From Verrucomicrobiia bacterium (GTDB lineage Bacteria; Verrucomicrobiota; Verrucomicrobiia; Palsa-1439), in NCBI GenBank assembly GCA_022072455.1, contig JAJVHY010000020.1:310001-374000 (forward strand): a DNA stretch of 64,000 nucleotides, written 5' to 3'. Made by a program: the position numbers and the translations under genes. The notes beneath the pieces are model-generated. The model did no database searches. It worked only from the letters and a program-made list of their open reading frames with translations, and was not told the DNA's origin. Of the stretch, positions 32,710 to 42,379 are shown one piece after another. The stretch's first letter is position 1, and each line of letters starts with the position of its first letter.

Positions 32710-33350
32710 TCCGCATTTTATTGGCCGATGACCACGACATCATGCGCCGCGGCCTCAAAGAATTGCTCGAAACGCAGGACGGCTGGAAAGTCGTCGGCGA
32801 AGCCAGCACCGGCCGCCAAGCCATTGACCTTGCCGGCAAAACCAAACCCGACGTGGCCGTGCTCGACCTGACCATGCCGGAACTCAACGGCCTCGAAGCC
32901 ACCCGGCAAATCAAGAAAATCCTCCCCAAAACCGAAGTCCTCATCTTCACGATGCACGAAAACGAAAAACTTATCCGCGACGTCCTCTCCGCCGGCGCAC
33001 TCGGGTACGTGTTGAAATCCGACGCCGCCCGGCATCTAGTCAACGCCATCGAAGCCGTGGCCCAGCACAAACCATTTTTCAGCGCGAAAGTTTCCGAAGC
33101 CGTGCTCGAAGGCTACCTGAATCCCGGCAAGCCCGTCGCCCCCGCCGGCACCGAACCGTTGACGCCCCGGGAACGCGAGATTGTGCAGCTATTGGCCGAA
33201 GGCAAAAGCAACAAAGAAGTCGCCGACGCCCTCGGCATCAGTGTCAAGACCATCGAGACCCACCGGGCCGCGATCATGCGGAAGCTGGAATTGAAGTCCT
33301 TCGCCGAGATGGTCCGGTACGCCATCCGCAACAACATCATCCAACCCTAG
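32706..33350 (+). CDS. NarL/FixJ-family response regulator
   Basis: This 214-residue protein has a receiver with acidic pocket D8-D9, phospho-acceptor D54 (VLDLTMPELNG) and lysine in GYVLKSDA. A LuxR-type helix-turn-helix follows (LTPREREIVQLLAEGKSNKEVADALGIS). It overlaps the kinase gene by 4 nt and is its obvious partner. Target promoters cannot be told from sequence. Confidence 0.94.
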   Translation: MIRILLADDHDIMRRGLKELLETQDGWKVVGEASTGRQAIDLAGKTKPDVAVLDLTMPELNGLEATRQIKKILPKTEVLIFTMHENEKLIRDVLSAGALGYVLKSDAARHLVNAIEAVAQHKPFFSAKVSEAVLEGYLNPGKPVAPAGTEPLTPREREIVQLLAEGKSNKEVADALGISVKTIETHRAAIMRKLELKSFAEMVRYAIRNNIIQP

Positions 33351-33409
33351 CGCGCGGCGTCCGCCTTGACAGGTTGCCAAAGGCCGGCCACACTCCGCCG
33401 ATTCAGGTC

Positions 33410-34480
33410 ATGCACACGAATCCCAAACACGACGTTCGCGCCATCAGTCAGCAATTTGCGTTGGCCGGGCCGTTGGTGTCGGCTGAGCCGTATGGCAGCG
33501 GGCACATCAATGACACCTACCGGGTCAGTTGCGCCGGCGGGCAATACATCCTGCAACGCATCAATCACGCGGTCTTCAAAAACCCGGTCGCGGTGATGGA
33601 AAACATCCACCGGGTCACCACCCATCTGCACGCCAAACTCCACAACGGGGCCGGGCGGGCGTTAACGCTGGTGCCGACACGGGCGGGACAGATCTATTTC
33701 CGCGACGCCGCCGGGAACTATTGGCGGGCGTACCTGTTCATTGACCGGGCGCACACCTACGACGCGGTCGAGCGTCCCCAGCAAGCTTATCAGGCGGCGC
33801 GGGCGTTTGGGCGGTTCCAGCAGCAACTGGCGGATTTGCCGGCGCCGCGGTTGCACGACACGATTCCGGATTTTCATCACACGCCGAAACGGTTTGCCGC
33901 GCTGCTGGCGGCGCTGGGCGGCGACGTGGCCAAGCGCGCGGCGCTGGCGAAACCGGAAATTGATTTTGCGCTCCGCCGGCAAGCACTCACGCCGGTGTTG
34001 GTGGAGGCCGGGTTGCCGGAGCGGATCACGCATAATGACACGAAGTTCAACAACGTGATGCTCGATGACGTGACCGGCGAAGGGATGTGCGTGATTGATT
34101 TGGACACGGTGATGCCGGGGTTGGTGTTGTATGATTTCGGCGACATGGTGCGGACGACGACCAGCCCGGCCAAGGAGGATGAGCGCGATCTGGCGAAGGT
34201 GACGCTGCAGTTACCGATGTTCGAGGCGTTGGTGCGCGGGTATCTGAGCACGGCCGGCGAGTTTCTGACGGCCGCGGAACGCCGGCACCTAGTGTTTGCC
34301 GGTATGTTGATCACGTTCGAGATCGGCATCCGCTTTCTGACGGACTTTCTCAACGGCGACACGTATTTCAAGACGCACCGCGAGAATCACAATCTGGACC
34401 GGGCGCGGACGCAATTCCGCCTGGTCGAATCCATCGAGCAGCAGACGGAGGCGATGGAGCGGGTGGTGGCGGCGGCGTGA
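33410..34480 (+). CDS. Phosphotransferase, N-acetylhexosamine kinase-like
   Basis: This 356-residue protein has the aminoglycoside phosphotransferase/choline kinase fold. GSGHINDTYRV is the glycine-rich N-lobe loop, HNDTKFNNVMLD holds the catalytic aspartate and asparagine, and VIDLDTVMPG is the metal-binding segment. The HNDTK...N and IDLDT pattern resembles NahK-type N-acetylhexosamine 1-kinases, often annotated 'mucin desulfatase' in PVC genomes. Substrate is therefore probably an amino sugar. MHTNPKH at 33410 is preferred over an upstream TTG. It overlaps the permease gene by 4 nt. Confidence 0.8.
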   Translation: MHTNPKHDVRAISQQFALAGPLVSAEPYGSGHINDTYRVSCAGGQYILQRINHAVFKNPVAVMENIHRVTTHLHAKLHNGAGRALTLVPTRAGQIYFRDAAGNYWRAYLFIDRAHTYDAVERPQQAYQAARAFGRFQQQLADLPAPRLHDTIPDFHHTPKRFAALLAALGGDVAKRAALAKPEIDFALRRQALTPVLVEAGLPERITHNDTKFNNVMLDDVTGEGMCVIDLDTVMPGLVLYDFGDMVRTTTSPAKEDERDLAKVTLQLPMFEALVRGYLSTAGEFLTAAERRHLVFAGMLITFEIGIRFLTDFLNGDTYFKTHRENHNLDRARTQFRLVESIEQQTEAMERVVAAA

Positions 34481-35805
34481 CGCCGAGTGCCGGGCCCGAC
34501 AGGCTTACCGTTTCGTCCCCGACCCCGGCCTTGGCGCGCACGCTGGGGTTGGCGGCGCTGACGATTTACGGCGTGGGCGATATGTTGGGGTCGGGGATTT
34601 ACGCGTTGATCGGCAAGGCGGCGGGGACGATGGGCAACGCGGTGTGGCTGGCGTTTCTGGTGAGCATGGTGGCGGCAGTGTTGACCGGGTTGTCCTACGC
34701 GGCGCTGGGGTCGCGGTACCCGCGCGCGGCGGGGGCGGCGTTCGTGACAGAGCGCGCGTTTGGGTGGCCGTTTCTGGCGTATGTGGTGGGGCTGACGGTG
34801 ATGGCGTCGGGGTTGACTTCAATGGGGACGCAGACGCGGGCGTTTGCGAGTTATTTTACCGGGATGTTCGGCGGGACGACGGTGGTGGTGATGTTGGGGT
34901 TCATCGCGGCGTTGACGTTGGTGAATTGGTGGGGCATGCGCGAAGCGACTTGGTTGAATGTGTTATGCACGACGGTGGAGCTGGCGGGGTTGGTGATTGT
35001 GATCGCGGTGGGAATCCGGTTTTGGGGCCGGGTGGATTATTGGGAGACGCCGACGCCGATGGGGCCGGCGTTGGCGTTGCAGGGGGCGGTGCTGACTTTT
35101 TATTCGTTCATCGGCTTCGAGGACATGATCAATGTGTCCGAGGAAGTGAAGGAGCCGGAGCGGAATTTTCCGATCGCAGTCGTGTTGGCGTTGGCGATTG
35201 TGACGGTGGTGTATTTGGCGGTGAGCATCTCGGCGGTGTCGGTCGTCCCGCACCGGGAGTTGGCGGAGTCGAAGAGGCCGCTGGTGGAGGTGGTGTTGCG
35301 CGCGTGGCCGGCATTTCCACCAGTGGTGTTTGCATTGATTGCGTTGTTTGCGATCACGAATACCGGCCTGCTCAATTACATCATGGGATCGCGGTTGGTT
35401 TACGGCATGGCCCGGCAAGGGTTGTTGCCGCAATGGCTGGGCGCGGTGCATCCACGCCGGCGCACGCCGCACCGGGCGATCTTCACGTTAATGGTGATTG
35501 TGGTGGTGCTCGCGTTAGTGGGAGATATTTCGGTGTTGGCTTCGGCAACGAGCGCGTTGTTGTTGTGCGTGTTTGTGGTGATTAATGCCGCGTTGGTGGT
35601 TTTGCAGCGCCGACCGGGCGAGCCACCGGGCCGGTTTGAAGTGCCGTTGGTTGTGCCGGTCGGTGGGATTATCGTGTGTTTGCTTTTGCTGACGCAAGTT
35701 CGCTGGCAGGCGCTGGCGATTGCCGGGGTGCTGGTGGCGGTGATTGCAGCGCTGTATTTTGTGACGGGACGGCGCGGGGCGACTTCTGATAAGCTACCGG
35801 CGTGA
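34477..35805 (+). CDS. APC-superfamily amino-acid permease
   Basis: This 442-residue transporter has about 12 helices. The first helix has the APC signature IYGVGDMLGSGIYALIGKAAG (GSGIY), and helix 6 carries FYSFIGFEDMINVSEEVKEPERNFP, the E/D-rich cytoplasmic loop typical of cationic amino-acid and related permeases. Substrate is not determined. The GTG start overlaps the kinase stop, and the 3' end overlaps prmC, so three dissimilar genes are translationally chained. Confidence 0.88.
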   Translation: MTPSAGPDRLTVSSPTPALARTLGLAALTIYGVGDMLGSGIYALIGKAAGTMGNAVWLAFLVSMVAAVLTGLSYAALGSRYPRAAGAAFVTERAFGWPFLAYVVGLTVMASGLTSMGTQTRAFASYFTGMFGGTTVVVMLGFIAALTLVNWWGMREATWLNVLCTTVELAGLVIVIAVGIRFWGRVDYWETPTPMGPALALQGAVLTFYSFIGFEDMINVSEEVKEPERNFPIAVVLALAIVTVVYLAVSISAVSVVPHRELAESKRPLVEVVLRAWPAFPPVVFALIALFAITNTGLLNYIMGSRLVYGMARQGLLPQWLGAVHPRRRTPHRAIFTLMVIVVVLALVGDISVLASATSALLLCVFVVINAALVVLQRRPGEPPGRFEVPLVVPVGGIIVCLLLLTQVRWQALAIAGVLVAVIAALYFVTGRRGATSDKLPA

Positions 35806-36638
35806 CGATTCTCGAAGTCATCAACAAGACAACGCCCTACCTGCAGAAGCAGGGGGTTGAGTCGCCACGGTTGACGATTGAGTTGTTGCTGGCGCATGTT
35901 CTCCAGAAAAAACGCCTGCAGCTGTATCTGGAGTTTGAACGGGAGCTGGACGCGGCGATGCTGGACCGGTTGCGCGAAATGGTGAAGCGACGGGTGGCGG
36001 GTGAGCCCCTGCAATATGTGACCGGCGAGGTGGAGTTTTGTGGATTGAAACTGGTGGTGGACAAGCGCGTGTTGATTCCGCGGCCGGAGACGGAGTTGTT
36101 GGTGGAGATTGTGGCCGCACGGCAGCCGGCCACGGTGGTGGATATCGGGACGGGGAGTGGGTGTATTGCGTTGGCATTGGCCAAGAAACTTCCGGCGGTC
36201 CAGATTACCGGCATTGATTTGTGTCCGGCGGCGCTGGAGGTCGCGCAGGTCAATGCACAACGGCACGATTTGGAAAAATTTGTTCGCTTTCTCCAAGGCG
36301 ATCTGCTATCGAGTTTGCCCGACAGTTTCACGTGCGACGCGATTGTTTCCAATCCGCCGTACATTGCCAGTGGGGAATTGGCGAAACTGCCCAGGGAGGT
36401 GAAAGACTTCGAGCCTGTGTCCGCGTTGATGGCGGGTGAGGATGGTCTCGAAGTAATTCATCGTTTGGTCATGACTGCCAAACGGTTTCTTTCACCCAAC
36501 GGTTTTGTGGCGCTGGAAATCGGCGCGGGACAGCGGGAAGCTGTCGCGGCGATGTTGGTTGGCGCGGATTTTACGGTCGCGCAGGTTGCGAAAGATTTGC
36601 AGGGGCACGAGCGAGTGATTGTCGCGGTGCCGAATTGA
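35802..36638 (+). CDS. prmC: Release-factor glutamine methyltransferase
   Basis: This 278-residue enzyme methylates the GGQ glutamine of peptide chain release factors. It has the helical N-domain (LLLAHVLQ, GEPLQYVTGEVEFCGL), the SAM motif VVDIGTGSGCIALALA, and NPPY within VSNPPYIASGEL. IPRPETE precedes the SAM site as in PrmC. The GTG start overlaps the permease by 4 nt. murA follows after 63 nt. Confidence 0.95.
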   Translation: MTILEVINKTTPYLQKQGVESPRLTIELLLAHVLQKKRLQLYLEFERELDAAMLDRLREMVKRRVAGEPLQYVTGEVEFCGLKLVVDKRVLIPRPETELLVEIVAARQPATVVDIGTGSGCIALALAKKLPAVQITGIDLCPAALEVAQVNAQRHDLEKFVRFLQGDLLSSLPDSFTCDAIVSNPPYIASGELAKLPREVKDFEPVSALMAGEDGLEVIHRLVMTAKRFLSPNGFVALEIGAGQREAVAAMLVGADFTVAQVAKDLQGHERVIVAVPN

Positions 36639-36701
36639 TGGACAGCCGGATTGGGGAATCCGGTGGCAGTGAAACAAAGTAGCTTTCACAAGGAGGGAGC
36701 T

Positions 36702-37967
36702 ATGGAAAAGATTATCGTGACGGGGGGAAATCCCCTGCGTGGGACAGTACAAATCAGCGGATCGAAGAATTCCGCCTTGCCGATTATCGCCGCGACGTTG
36801 CTGACCGGCGAGCCGTGCGTGATTCGCGGCGTACCCAACCTCAGCGACATCCAGTTCATGTGCGACATCTTGAAGTGGCTGAGCGTGAAGGTCACGCACC
36901 ACAAAGCGGACGGTGTCGTCGAAGTTGCCGCCAAACATCCACTCGGTGTCGCTCCTTACGAACTCGTGCGCAAAATGCGCGCCTCAGTGTGTCTGCTCGG
37001 GCCGTTACTCGGACGACTCCACAACTGCAAAGTTTCCCTGCCGGGCGGCTGCGTCATCGGTGACCGGCCGATCGACCAGCACATCAAAGGACTGAAACGA
37101 CTCGGCGCCGAAGTTGTCGTCGAAAACGGCTACGTCCACGCGCGCTGTCACGAACTGACCGGCGCGGACGTCTTCATGGGCGGCCGGTTTGGCTCGACCG
37201 TTCTCGGCACCGCCAACATGATCATGGCAGCCGTGCTTGCCAAAGGCACAACCTCCATCGAAGGCGCAGCCTGCGAACCGGAGATCGAGGACCTCTGCAA
37301 TTTCCTCACGAGCATGGGCGCGAAGATCAAAGGCGGTGGCAGTCACATCATCGAAATCGAAGGCGTCGAACAACTCCACGGCGCGGATCATACGGTCATT
37401 CCCGATCGCATTGAAGCCGGCACGTTCATGGCCGCGGCGGCGATTACCGGCGGCGACTTGGAAATCAAAGGCGCGCGCGCCGAACATCTCCACGCCGTCC
37501 GCGACAAACTCGAAGAAGCCGGCGTCACGATCACGCGCAACAACGGCACCATCCGCGTCACCAGCAACGGCGATCTCAAGCCGGTGGATGTGATCACCAT
37601 GCCCTACCCCGGTTTCCCGACCGACATGCAGGCGCAAATGAGTGCGTTGATGACGGTCACACCGGGCATCAGCGTCATCACGGAGAAAGTTTTCCCGAAT
37701 CGCTTCATGCACATCAGCGAAATGGCGCGGCTCGGAGCGGATTGCGCGCTCGAAGGCAGCAGCGCCATCGTCAAAGGCGTCAAACATCTCAGTGGCGCAC
37801 CGGTCATGGCCAGTGATTTGCGGGCCAGTGCCGGCCTGGTGCTGGCCGGGCTGACAGCGGAGGGCGAGACGGAAGTCAACCGCATCTACCACGTAGATCG
37901 CGGGTACGAACGGATCGACCAAAAATTACGGGCGGTCGGCGCGAAGATCGAACGCGTCGCCGAATAA
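36702..37967 (+). CDS. murA: UDP-N-acetylglucosamine 1-carboxyvinyltransferase
   Basis: This 421-residue enzyme performs the first committed step of peptidoglycan synthesis. SGSKNSALP (K22, N23) and the catalytic loop SLPGGCVIGDRP with cysteine 117 are intact, so it should be fosfomycin-sensitive in principle. RAEHLHAVRDKLEEAG and YPGFPTDMQAQM are further family marks. AAGGAGG at 36690-36696 fixes the ATG at 36702; the open frame upstream is not coding. A strong hairpin follows. Confidence 0.96.
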   Translation: MEKIIVTGGNPLRGTVQISGSKNSALPIIAATLLTGEPCVIRGVPNLSDIQFMCDILKWLSVKVTHHKADGVVEVAAKHPLGVAPYELVRKMRASVCLLGPLLGRLHNCKVSLPGGCVIGDRPIDQHIKGLKRLGAEVVVENGYVHARCHELTGADVFMGGRFGSTVLGTANMIMAAVLAKGTTSIEGAACEPEIEDLCNFLTSMGAKIKGGGSHIIEIEGVEQLHGADHTVIPDRIEAGTFMAAAAITGGDLEIKGARAEHLHAVRDKLEEAGVTITRNNGTIRVTSNGDLKPVDVITMPYPGFPTDMQAQMSALMTVTPGISVITEKVFPNRFMHISEMARLGADCALEGSSAIVKGVKHLSGAPVMASDLRASAGLVLAGLTAEGETEVNRIYHVDRGYERIDQKLRAVGAKIERVAE

Positions 37968-37990
37968 CCGGCACGATATGTCGGGCAAGC

Positions 37991-38015
37991 TCGGGGCGGG
38001 ATCTTCCCGCCCCGA
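37991..38015 (+). terminator. Rho-independent-type terminator after murA
   Basis: TCGGGGCGGGA (37991-38001) pairs with TCCCGCCCCGA (38005-38015), 11 bp with a 3-nt loop, followed by CTTATTTACTT. The stem is very stable and the T-rich tail modest. It separates murA from ffh. Confidence 0.78.
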
Positions 38016-38069
38016 CTTATTTACTTGCGATGAATTGGCCGGACGCTGATATTCCGCGCGCGAGTCGCC

Positions 38070-39404
38070 ATGTTTGATTCCCTTTCAGATAAACTCCAAT
38101 CGGTCTTCAAGAACCTGCGCGGGTACGGCAAGCTCTCCGAAAGCAACGTCGCTGACGCCTTGCGCGAGGTCCGCGTGGCGTTGCTCGAAGCCGACGTCAA
38201 TTACAAGGTCGCGAAAGATTTCATCGAACGGACGAAGCAGAAAGCCTTGGGCCAGGAAGTTCTCGCCAGCGTCCAGCCCGGGCAACAAATCATCAAAATC
38301 GTCCACGACGAACTCGTCAATCTGATGGGCGGCACTGAGCCGGTCAGCGTTCAGTTTCCGCAGGGCAACTGGCTGATGGTCGGCCTCCACGGCTGCGGCA
38401 AAACGACGTCCTCTGGGAAGCTGGCCAAATTGCTAGCGAAGAATGGCCGGAAACCGTTGCTCGTCGCCTGTGACGTGTACCGGCCCGCCGCGATCGATCA
38501 AATCGAGACACTGGGTAAACAAATTCAAGTCCCGGTCTTCGCATTGCGCGACGAAAAAGATGTCACCAAGATTGGCCGGCAAGCGTTGGCCTTCGCGCAA
38601 GCCCAAGGCCGAGATACTGTCGTTTTCGATACCGCCGGTCGCCTGCACATTGACGAAGACTTGGTGCAAGAGCTGGTCCGGTTACGCGACCTCGTGAAGC
38701 CACAGGAAATTCTCCTTGTCGCCGATTCCGCCACCGGCCAGGAAGCCGTCAACATCGCGGAACATTTCGACAAGGCGTTGGGCATTACCGGGATCGTGTT
38801 GACGAAACTCGATGGCGATGCCCGCGGTGGCGCCGCGTTATCCATGCGGGCCGTGACCGGTAAGCCGATCAAGTTTGCCGGTGTCGGCGAAAAATTGGAC
38901 GACCTTGAAGCCTTCTTTCCCGAACGGATGGCCGGGCGGATTCTCGGGATGGGGGATGTGGTTGGTCTGGTCGAAAAGGCCCAAGAAGCATTCGACGCGA
39001 AGGAAGCGGAACGGTTACAGGACAAAATCGCTGACCAATCGCTGAATTTGGAGGATTTTCTCGCTCAAATGCAGCAGTTGAAAAAACTCGGACCACTGCA
39101 AAACCTTCTCGGCATGCTCCCCGGCATGGGCAAAATGCCGGATCTGAGCGGCAGCGAGGCGCAAATGAAACGGATTGAGGCGATTATGCAGTCCATGACG
39201 CGCGAAGAGCGCCGCAAGCCAGAGCTGTTAAATGCCAGCCGACGCACACGGATTGCGAAAGGCAGCGGGACAAGCGTGGCAGAGGTCAACGACATGCTCA
39301 AGCAGTTCAATCAGATGAAACGCATGATGAAGGACATGGGCAAGATGCAGAAGAAGATGGCCCGCAAAGGTGCCCTGCCCCCCGGCATGCGGCTGCCCCG
39401 GTAA
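38070..39404 (+). CDS. ffh: Signal recognition particle protein Ffh
   Basis: This 444-residue GTPase with 4.5S RNA targets nascent membrane proteins. It has N domain, G domain with P-loop GLHGCGKTTSSGK (a cysteine replaces the common serine/alanine), DTAGRLHID, TKLDGDARGG, and the methionine-rich M domain with GLPGMG-like and NQMKRMMKDMGKM segments. Length is standard. It begins a translation-related cluster with rpsP, khpA, trmD and rplS. Confidence 0.96.
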   Translation: MFDSLSDKLQSVFKNLRGYGKLSESNVADALREVRVALLEADVNYKVAKDFIERTKQKALGQEVLASVQPGQQIIKIVHDELVNLMGGTEPVSVQFPQGNWLMVGLHGCGKTTSSGKLAKLLAKNGRKPLLVACDVYRPAAIDQIETLGKQIQVPVFALRDEKDVTKIGRQALAFAQAQGRDTVVFDTAGRLHIDEDLVQELVRLRDLVKPQEILLVADSATGQEAVNIAEHFDKALGITGIVLTKLDGDARGGAALSMRAVTGKPIKFAGVGEKLDDLEAFFPERMAGRILGMGDVVGLVEKAQEAFDAKEAERLQDKIADQSLNLEDFLAQMQQLKKLGPLQNLLGMLPGMGKMPDLSGSEAQMKRIEAIMQSMTREERRKPELLNASRRTRIAKGSGTSVAEVNDMLKQFNQMKRMMKDMGKMQKKMARKGALPPGMRLPR

Positions 39405-39512
39405 GCCCCGCCGTGGTTCGTTTTGAAGTGTTGACTCTGGCGGCTCGAACTGGCATTGTCCCGCTCCCGCAACCGAAGCGGTCGCGGCATTATCCCAGAA
39501 GGAGTTTTACAA

Positions 39513-39779
39513 GTGCCAGTAAGAATTAGATTAAAACGGATTGGAACCAAGAACGTACCGGCGTATCGAATCGTCGTCGCCGACGGGCGCAGCCCGCGGG
39601 ACGGACGCTTCATCGAGAACATCGGCACTTACAATCCGACCAAAGCCACGGACAATTTCCAGGTGAACTTGGAACGCGCGAAACATTGGATCAGCAAAGG
39701 CGCGCAACCCAGCGACACCGTCCGCAGCTTTATCAAGAAGGCAGAAAAAGCGGCCAAGGCAGCGCCCGTCGCAGCCTGA
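39513..39779 (+). CDS. rpsP: 30S ribosomal protein S16
   Basis: This 88-residue protein shows [33 protein letters not shown] and IGTYNP, diagnostic of S16. The start is GTG with AAGGAG nine bases upstream. The open frame extends further upstream but is not supported. It leads the classic rpsP-trmD-rplS cluster. Confidence 0.96.
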   Translation: MPVRIRLKRIGTKNVPAYRIVVADGRSPRDGRFIENIGTYNPTKATDNFQVNLERAKHWISKGAQPSDTVRSFIKKAEKAAKAAPVAA

Positions 39780-39841
39780 CGTGCGGCGGACTTGCCGGTG
39801 ACGCCGCACGGGTGCAAGTTGTCGGTAGGAAAGCGAGTGCG

Positions 39842-40129
39842 ATGAAAGCGTTTATCGAATACGTGGTCAAGGCACTGGTTGATTATCCTGAACAGGTGGA
39901 TATCCGGGAAGTGGACGGAGAACGAGTTGTGGTTTTTGAATTACGCCTCAACCCGACTGACATCGGCAAGGTCATCGGCAAAAGCGGACGCACCATTACC
40001 GCGATCCGCACGCTGCTGACGAGCGCCGCAGCCAAGAATGGCAAGCGCGCGATGTTGGAGATTATCGAACCCGAAGGCGGTCGGCGCAGCCCGTCGGGCG
40101 GTGGCGGTGGCGACGCACCGGCCGCGTGA
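39842..40129 (+). CDS. khpA: KH-domain RNA-binding protein KhpA
   Basis: This 95-residue KH protein has the motif [18 protein letters not shown] and the N-terminal [18 protein letters not shown] of KhpA (YlqC). It is thought to bind RNA, with KhpB in some bacteria. The C-terminus has a glycine-rich tail. It lies between rpsP and trmD as usual, with its stop overlapping the trmD start. Confidence 0.93.
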   Translation: MKAFIEYVVKALVDYPEQVDIREVDGERVVVFELRLNPTDIGKVIGKSGRTITAIRTLLTSAAAKNGKRAMLEIIEPEGGRRSPSGGGGGDAPAA

Positions 40130-40812
40130 TGGAGTTCGACATCCTGACGTTGTTCCCGCGGATTTTCGCCGGGCCACTGGATGAAAGCATCCTGAAACGG
40201 GCCCGCGAAGCCGGGCTGGTGCAGATTCGGGTGCATAATTTGCGGGACTTCACCCACGACAAGCATCGCGTGGTTGACGACAAGCCGTACGGGGGCGGGC
40301 CCGGGATGCTGATGAAACCCGAACCGATCTTTGAAGCAGTGGAAAAAATGCAGCGGCCAGACAGTTGCGTCGTCCTGATGACGCCGCAAGGCCCCCCGCT
40401 CACACAAGCGCGCGCGCAAGCGTTCGCCGGCAAGCCGCACCTGATCATCATTTGCGGCCATTACGAAGGCGTGGACGAACGCGTGCGGGAAGCCCTCGTG
40501 GACGAAGAAGTCAGCATTGGCGACTACGTGCTCACGAATGGCGCGCTCGCCGCCGCCGTCGTGGTGGATGCGGTGACGCGATTGTTGCCGGGCGCGATCG
40601 GGCATGAGCAGAGCGCGGTGGATGATTCGTTCGCGACCGGCCTGCTCGAAGGCCCGCAGTACACACGACCACCGGAGTTTCGGGGGATGAAGGTCCCTGA
40701 CGTGCTGCTGTCCGGCAACCACGGCGAAGTCGCCAAATGGAACAAAGAGCAGGCCCGGCAAAGAACCAGACAACGCCGACCAGATTTATTAGAAGGAGAA
40801 GACAAGTTATGA
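40129..40812 (+). CDS. trmD: tRNA (guanine-37-N1)-methyltransferase
   Basis: This 227-residue SPOUT enzyme methylates G37 of tRNAs that read CNN codons. [38 protein letters not shown] and [14 protein letters not shown] (trefoil-knot SAM site) are all present. The ATG at 40129 overlaps the khpA stop; a GTG three bases earlier is equally possible. rimM, which usually sits just upstream, is missing. It overlaps rplS by 4 nt. Confidence 0.96.
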   Translation: MEFDILTLFPRIFAGPLDESILKRAREAGLVQIRVHNLRDFTHDKHRVVDDKPYGGGPGMLMKPEPIFEAVEKMQRPDSCVVLMTPQGPPLTQARAQAFAGKPHLIIICGHYEGVDERVREALVDEEVSIGDYVLTNGALAAAVVVDAVTRLLPGAIGHEQSAVDDSFATGLLEGPQYTRPPEFRGMKVPDVLLSGNHGEVAKWNKEQARQRTRQRRPDLLEGEDKL

Positions 40813-41150
40813 ACGTAATCGAAAAAATTCAGCAAGAGCAGATTCGCACCGACCTCGTGCCCTTCAAAGTGGGTGACGCCGTCAAGGTTCACAGTCGCAT
40901 CAAAGAAGGCGACCGGGAACGGATCCAAGTCTTCTCCGGCCTCGTCATCAACAAACAAGGTCGCGGCATCCGCGAAACCTTCACTGTCCGGCGCATCAGC
41001 TACGGCGAAGGCGTCGAACGCATTTTCCCGACCAACTCGCCCTTCATCCAAAAGGTTGAAGTCGAGCGCACCGGCAAAGTCCACCGCGCCAAGCTCTATT
41101 ACCTCCGCGGCCGCATCGGCAAGACGGCCACCAAGGTCCAAGAAGCCTGA
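40809..41150 (+). CDS. rplS: 50S ribosomal protein L19
   Basis: This 113-residue protein has [51 protein letters not shown] and [12 protein letters not shown], diagnostic of L19. An AGAAGGAG site about ten bases upstream supports ATG 40809, which overlaps the trmD stop. Confidence 0.97.
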   Translation: MNVIEKIQQEQIRTDLVPFKVGDAVKVHSRIKEGDRERIQVFSGLVINKQGRGIRETFTVRRISYGEGVERIFPTNSPFIQKVEVERTGKVHRAKLYYLRGRIGKTATKVQEA

Positions 41151-41162
41151 CCGGGAGGAGCG

Positions 41163-41801
41163 ATGCCCACGCTCCGGCACGAAGGTCTCGCCTATAAAGA
41201 CGGCGCGACCATCATTGCCGGCGTGGATGAAGCCGGCCGTGGCCCGCTCGCCGGCCCGGTCGTCGCGGCGGCGTGCATTCTCCCGCGCGAGTTCCGCCAC
41301 AAAACGCTCAACGACTCGAAACAACTGACCGAGTTGGAGCGCGAGAAAATCTACGCCGAACTGACCAGCCGTGCCGACATCGGCTGGGCGACCGGAATCT
41401 CCGACGTCGAAGTCATTGATACCTACAACATCCTCCGCGCAACCTACCGGGCCATGCACCTGGCTCTCGAAGCCCTACCGCTCAAACCCGACTACGTGCT
41501 CATTGACGGCAACCAACGCGTCCCGGCTGTTCGCCTCCGGCAAAAGACCATCGTCAAAGGCGACGCCAAGAGCTATTCGATTGCCGCCGCGAGCGTCATC
41601 GCCAAAGTCACCCGCGACCGGCTGATGCTCGCGTTTCACGCGCAATACCCACAATACAATTTTGCCCAGCACAAAGGCTACGGCACCCCTGAACATCTGG
41701 CGGCTTTGGAACAGTTCGGCCCCTCCCCCATCCACCGCAAAACCTTCGCGCCCGTCCGGCACGCCACTGAGCCGGTCCAGGAAGAGTTCGCGCTAACCTG
41801 A
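41163..41801 (+). CDS. rnhB: Ribonuclease HII
   Basis: This 212-residue enzyme cuts RNA in RNA-DNA hybrids, including single ribonucleotides. AGVDEAGRGPLAGPVVAAA carries the first catalytic D-E pair, YVLIDGNQRVP the third aspartate, and AAASVIAKVTRDRLM the typical following helix with the GYGTPEHL segment. It follows rplS by 12 nt, a common order, with GGGAGGAG before the ATG. Confidence 0.95.
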   Translation: MPTLRHEGLAYKDGATIIAGVDEAGRGPLAGPVVAAACILPREFRHKTLNDSKQLTELEREKIYAELTSRADIGWATGISDVEVIDTYNILRATYRAMHLALEALPLKPDYVLIDGNQRVPAVRLRQKTIVKGDAKSYSIAAASVIAKVTRDRLMLAFHAQYPQYNFAQHKGYGTPEHLAALEQFGPSPIHRKTFAPVRHATEPVQEEFALT

Positions 41802-41811
41802 GTCTCCCGGT

Positions 41812-42234
41812 ATGGCGTGGAATTGGCTCCGCAAACTCGCCGTCAATCCCACCGCCAAAATGGCTTTAGGCGAACGCGGCGAAGACTTCGCCGCGAAATA
41901 TCTCCGCCGGCACGGCTATAAAATTCTCGTCCGCCGCTTCAAAACCCGGGCGGGCGAAATGGACATCATCTGCCGGCAAAAAGACTGGCTGGTTTTCGTC
42001 GAAGTCAAAACTCGGAAAAGCGACGACTACGGCGCTCCGAGTGAAGCCGTGACGCGCGAAAAGCAAAAGCACATGAGCAAAGTCGCCCTCGAATACCTCC
42101 GCATGCTCGGCAACCCGCCGATTCGCTGGCGATTCGACATCGTCGAAGTCCTCCTCCGCGACGACGCAAAGAAACCCGACGACATCCGCCTCATTCAAAA
42201 CGCATTCGACTTGAGCGAGCCGTTCATCTACTAA
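41812..42234 (+). CDS. yraN: YraN/UPF0102-family nuclease-fold protein
   Basis: This 140-residue protein shows LGERGEDFAAKYLRRHGYKILVRRFKTRAGEMDIICRQ and VFVEVKTRKSDDYGAP, the PD-(D/E)XK-like core of the UPF0102 family. The E..D...EVK residues are in place, so Holliday-junction or DNA-processing activity is possible but undemonstrated in most members. It follows rnhB by 10 nt, the usual order. Confidence 0.92.
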   Translation: MAWNWLRKLAVNPTAKMALGERGEDFAAKYLRRHGYKILVRRFKTRAGEMDIICRQKDWLVFVEVKTRKSDDYGAPSEAVTREKQKHMSKVALEYLRMLGNPPIRWRFDIVEVLLRDDAKKPDDIRLIQNAFDLSEPFIY

Positions 42235-42247
42235 TTACTCTCATGCC

Positions 42248-42324
42248 TGTCATTCTGAGCGCAGCGAAGAATCTCTGTCGTTCCTTCATTCAGCAAGAGA
42301 CCCATCGCTGCGCTCAGGGTGACA
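42248..42324. repeat. Two-armed palindromic dispersed repeat (CTGAGCGCAGCGA type)
   Basis: Arms at 42248-42276 and 42296-42324 (29 bp each) are complementary with a few mismatches and share the core CTGAGCGCAGCGA; the loop is 19 nt. The core relates it to the half-element at 14931-14957. It sits between yraN and the broken front of the hybrid kinase, so it may mark the rearrangement point. Confidence 0.75.
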
Positions 42325-42379
42325 AAAGGGGCGCATGTTAGCCTAAGTTCACTCTGCCGCGGTCCTCGGCTTCGGCGAA

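Noticed and set aside
42347-42375. Similarity of the truncated kinase front (HSAAVLGF, GTTCACTCTGCCGC) to the comM start (HSAAVLG)
   Set aside because: Considered as a recombination junction, but kinase homologues have a hydrophobic ..ILGF segment at this point and the match is short; chance is likely.
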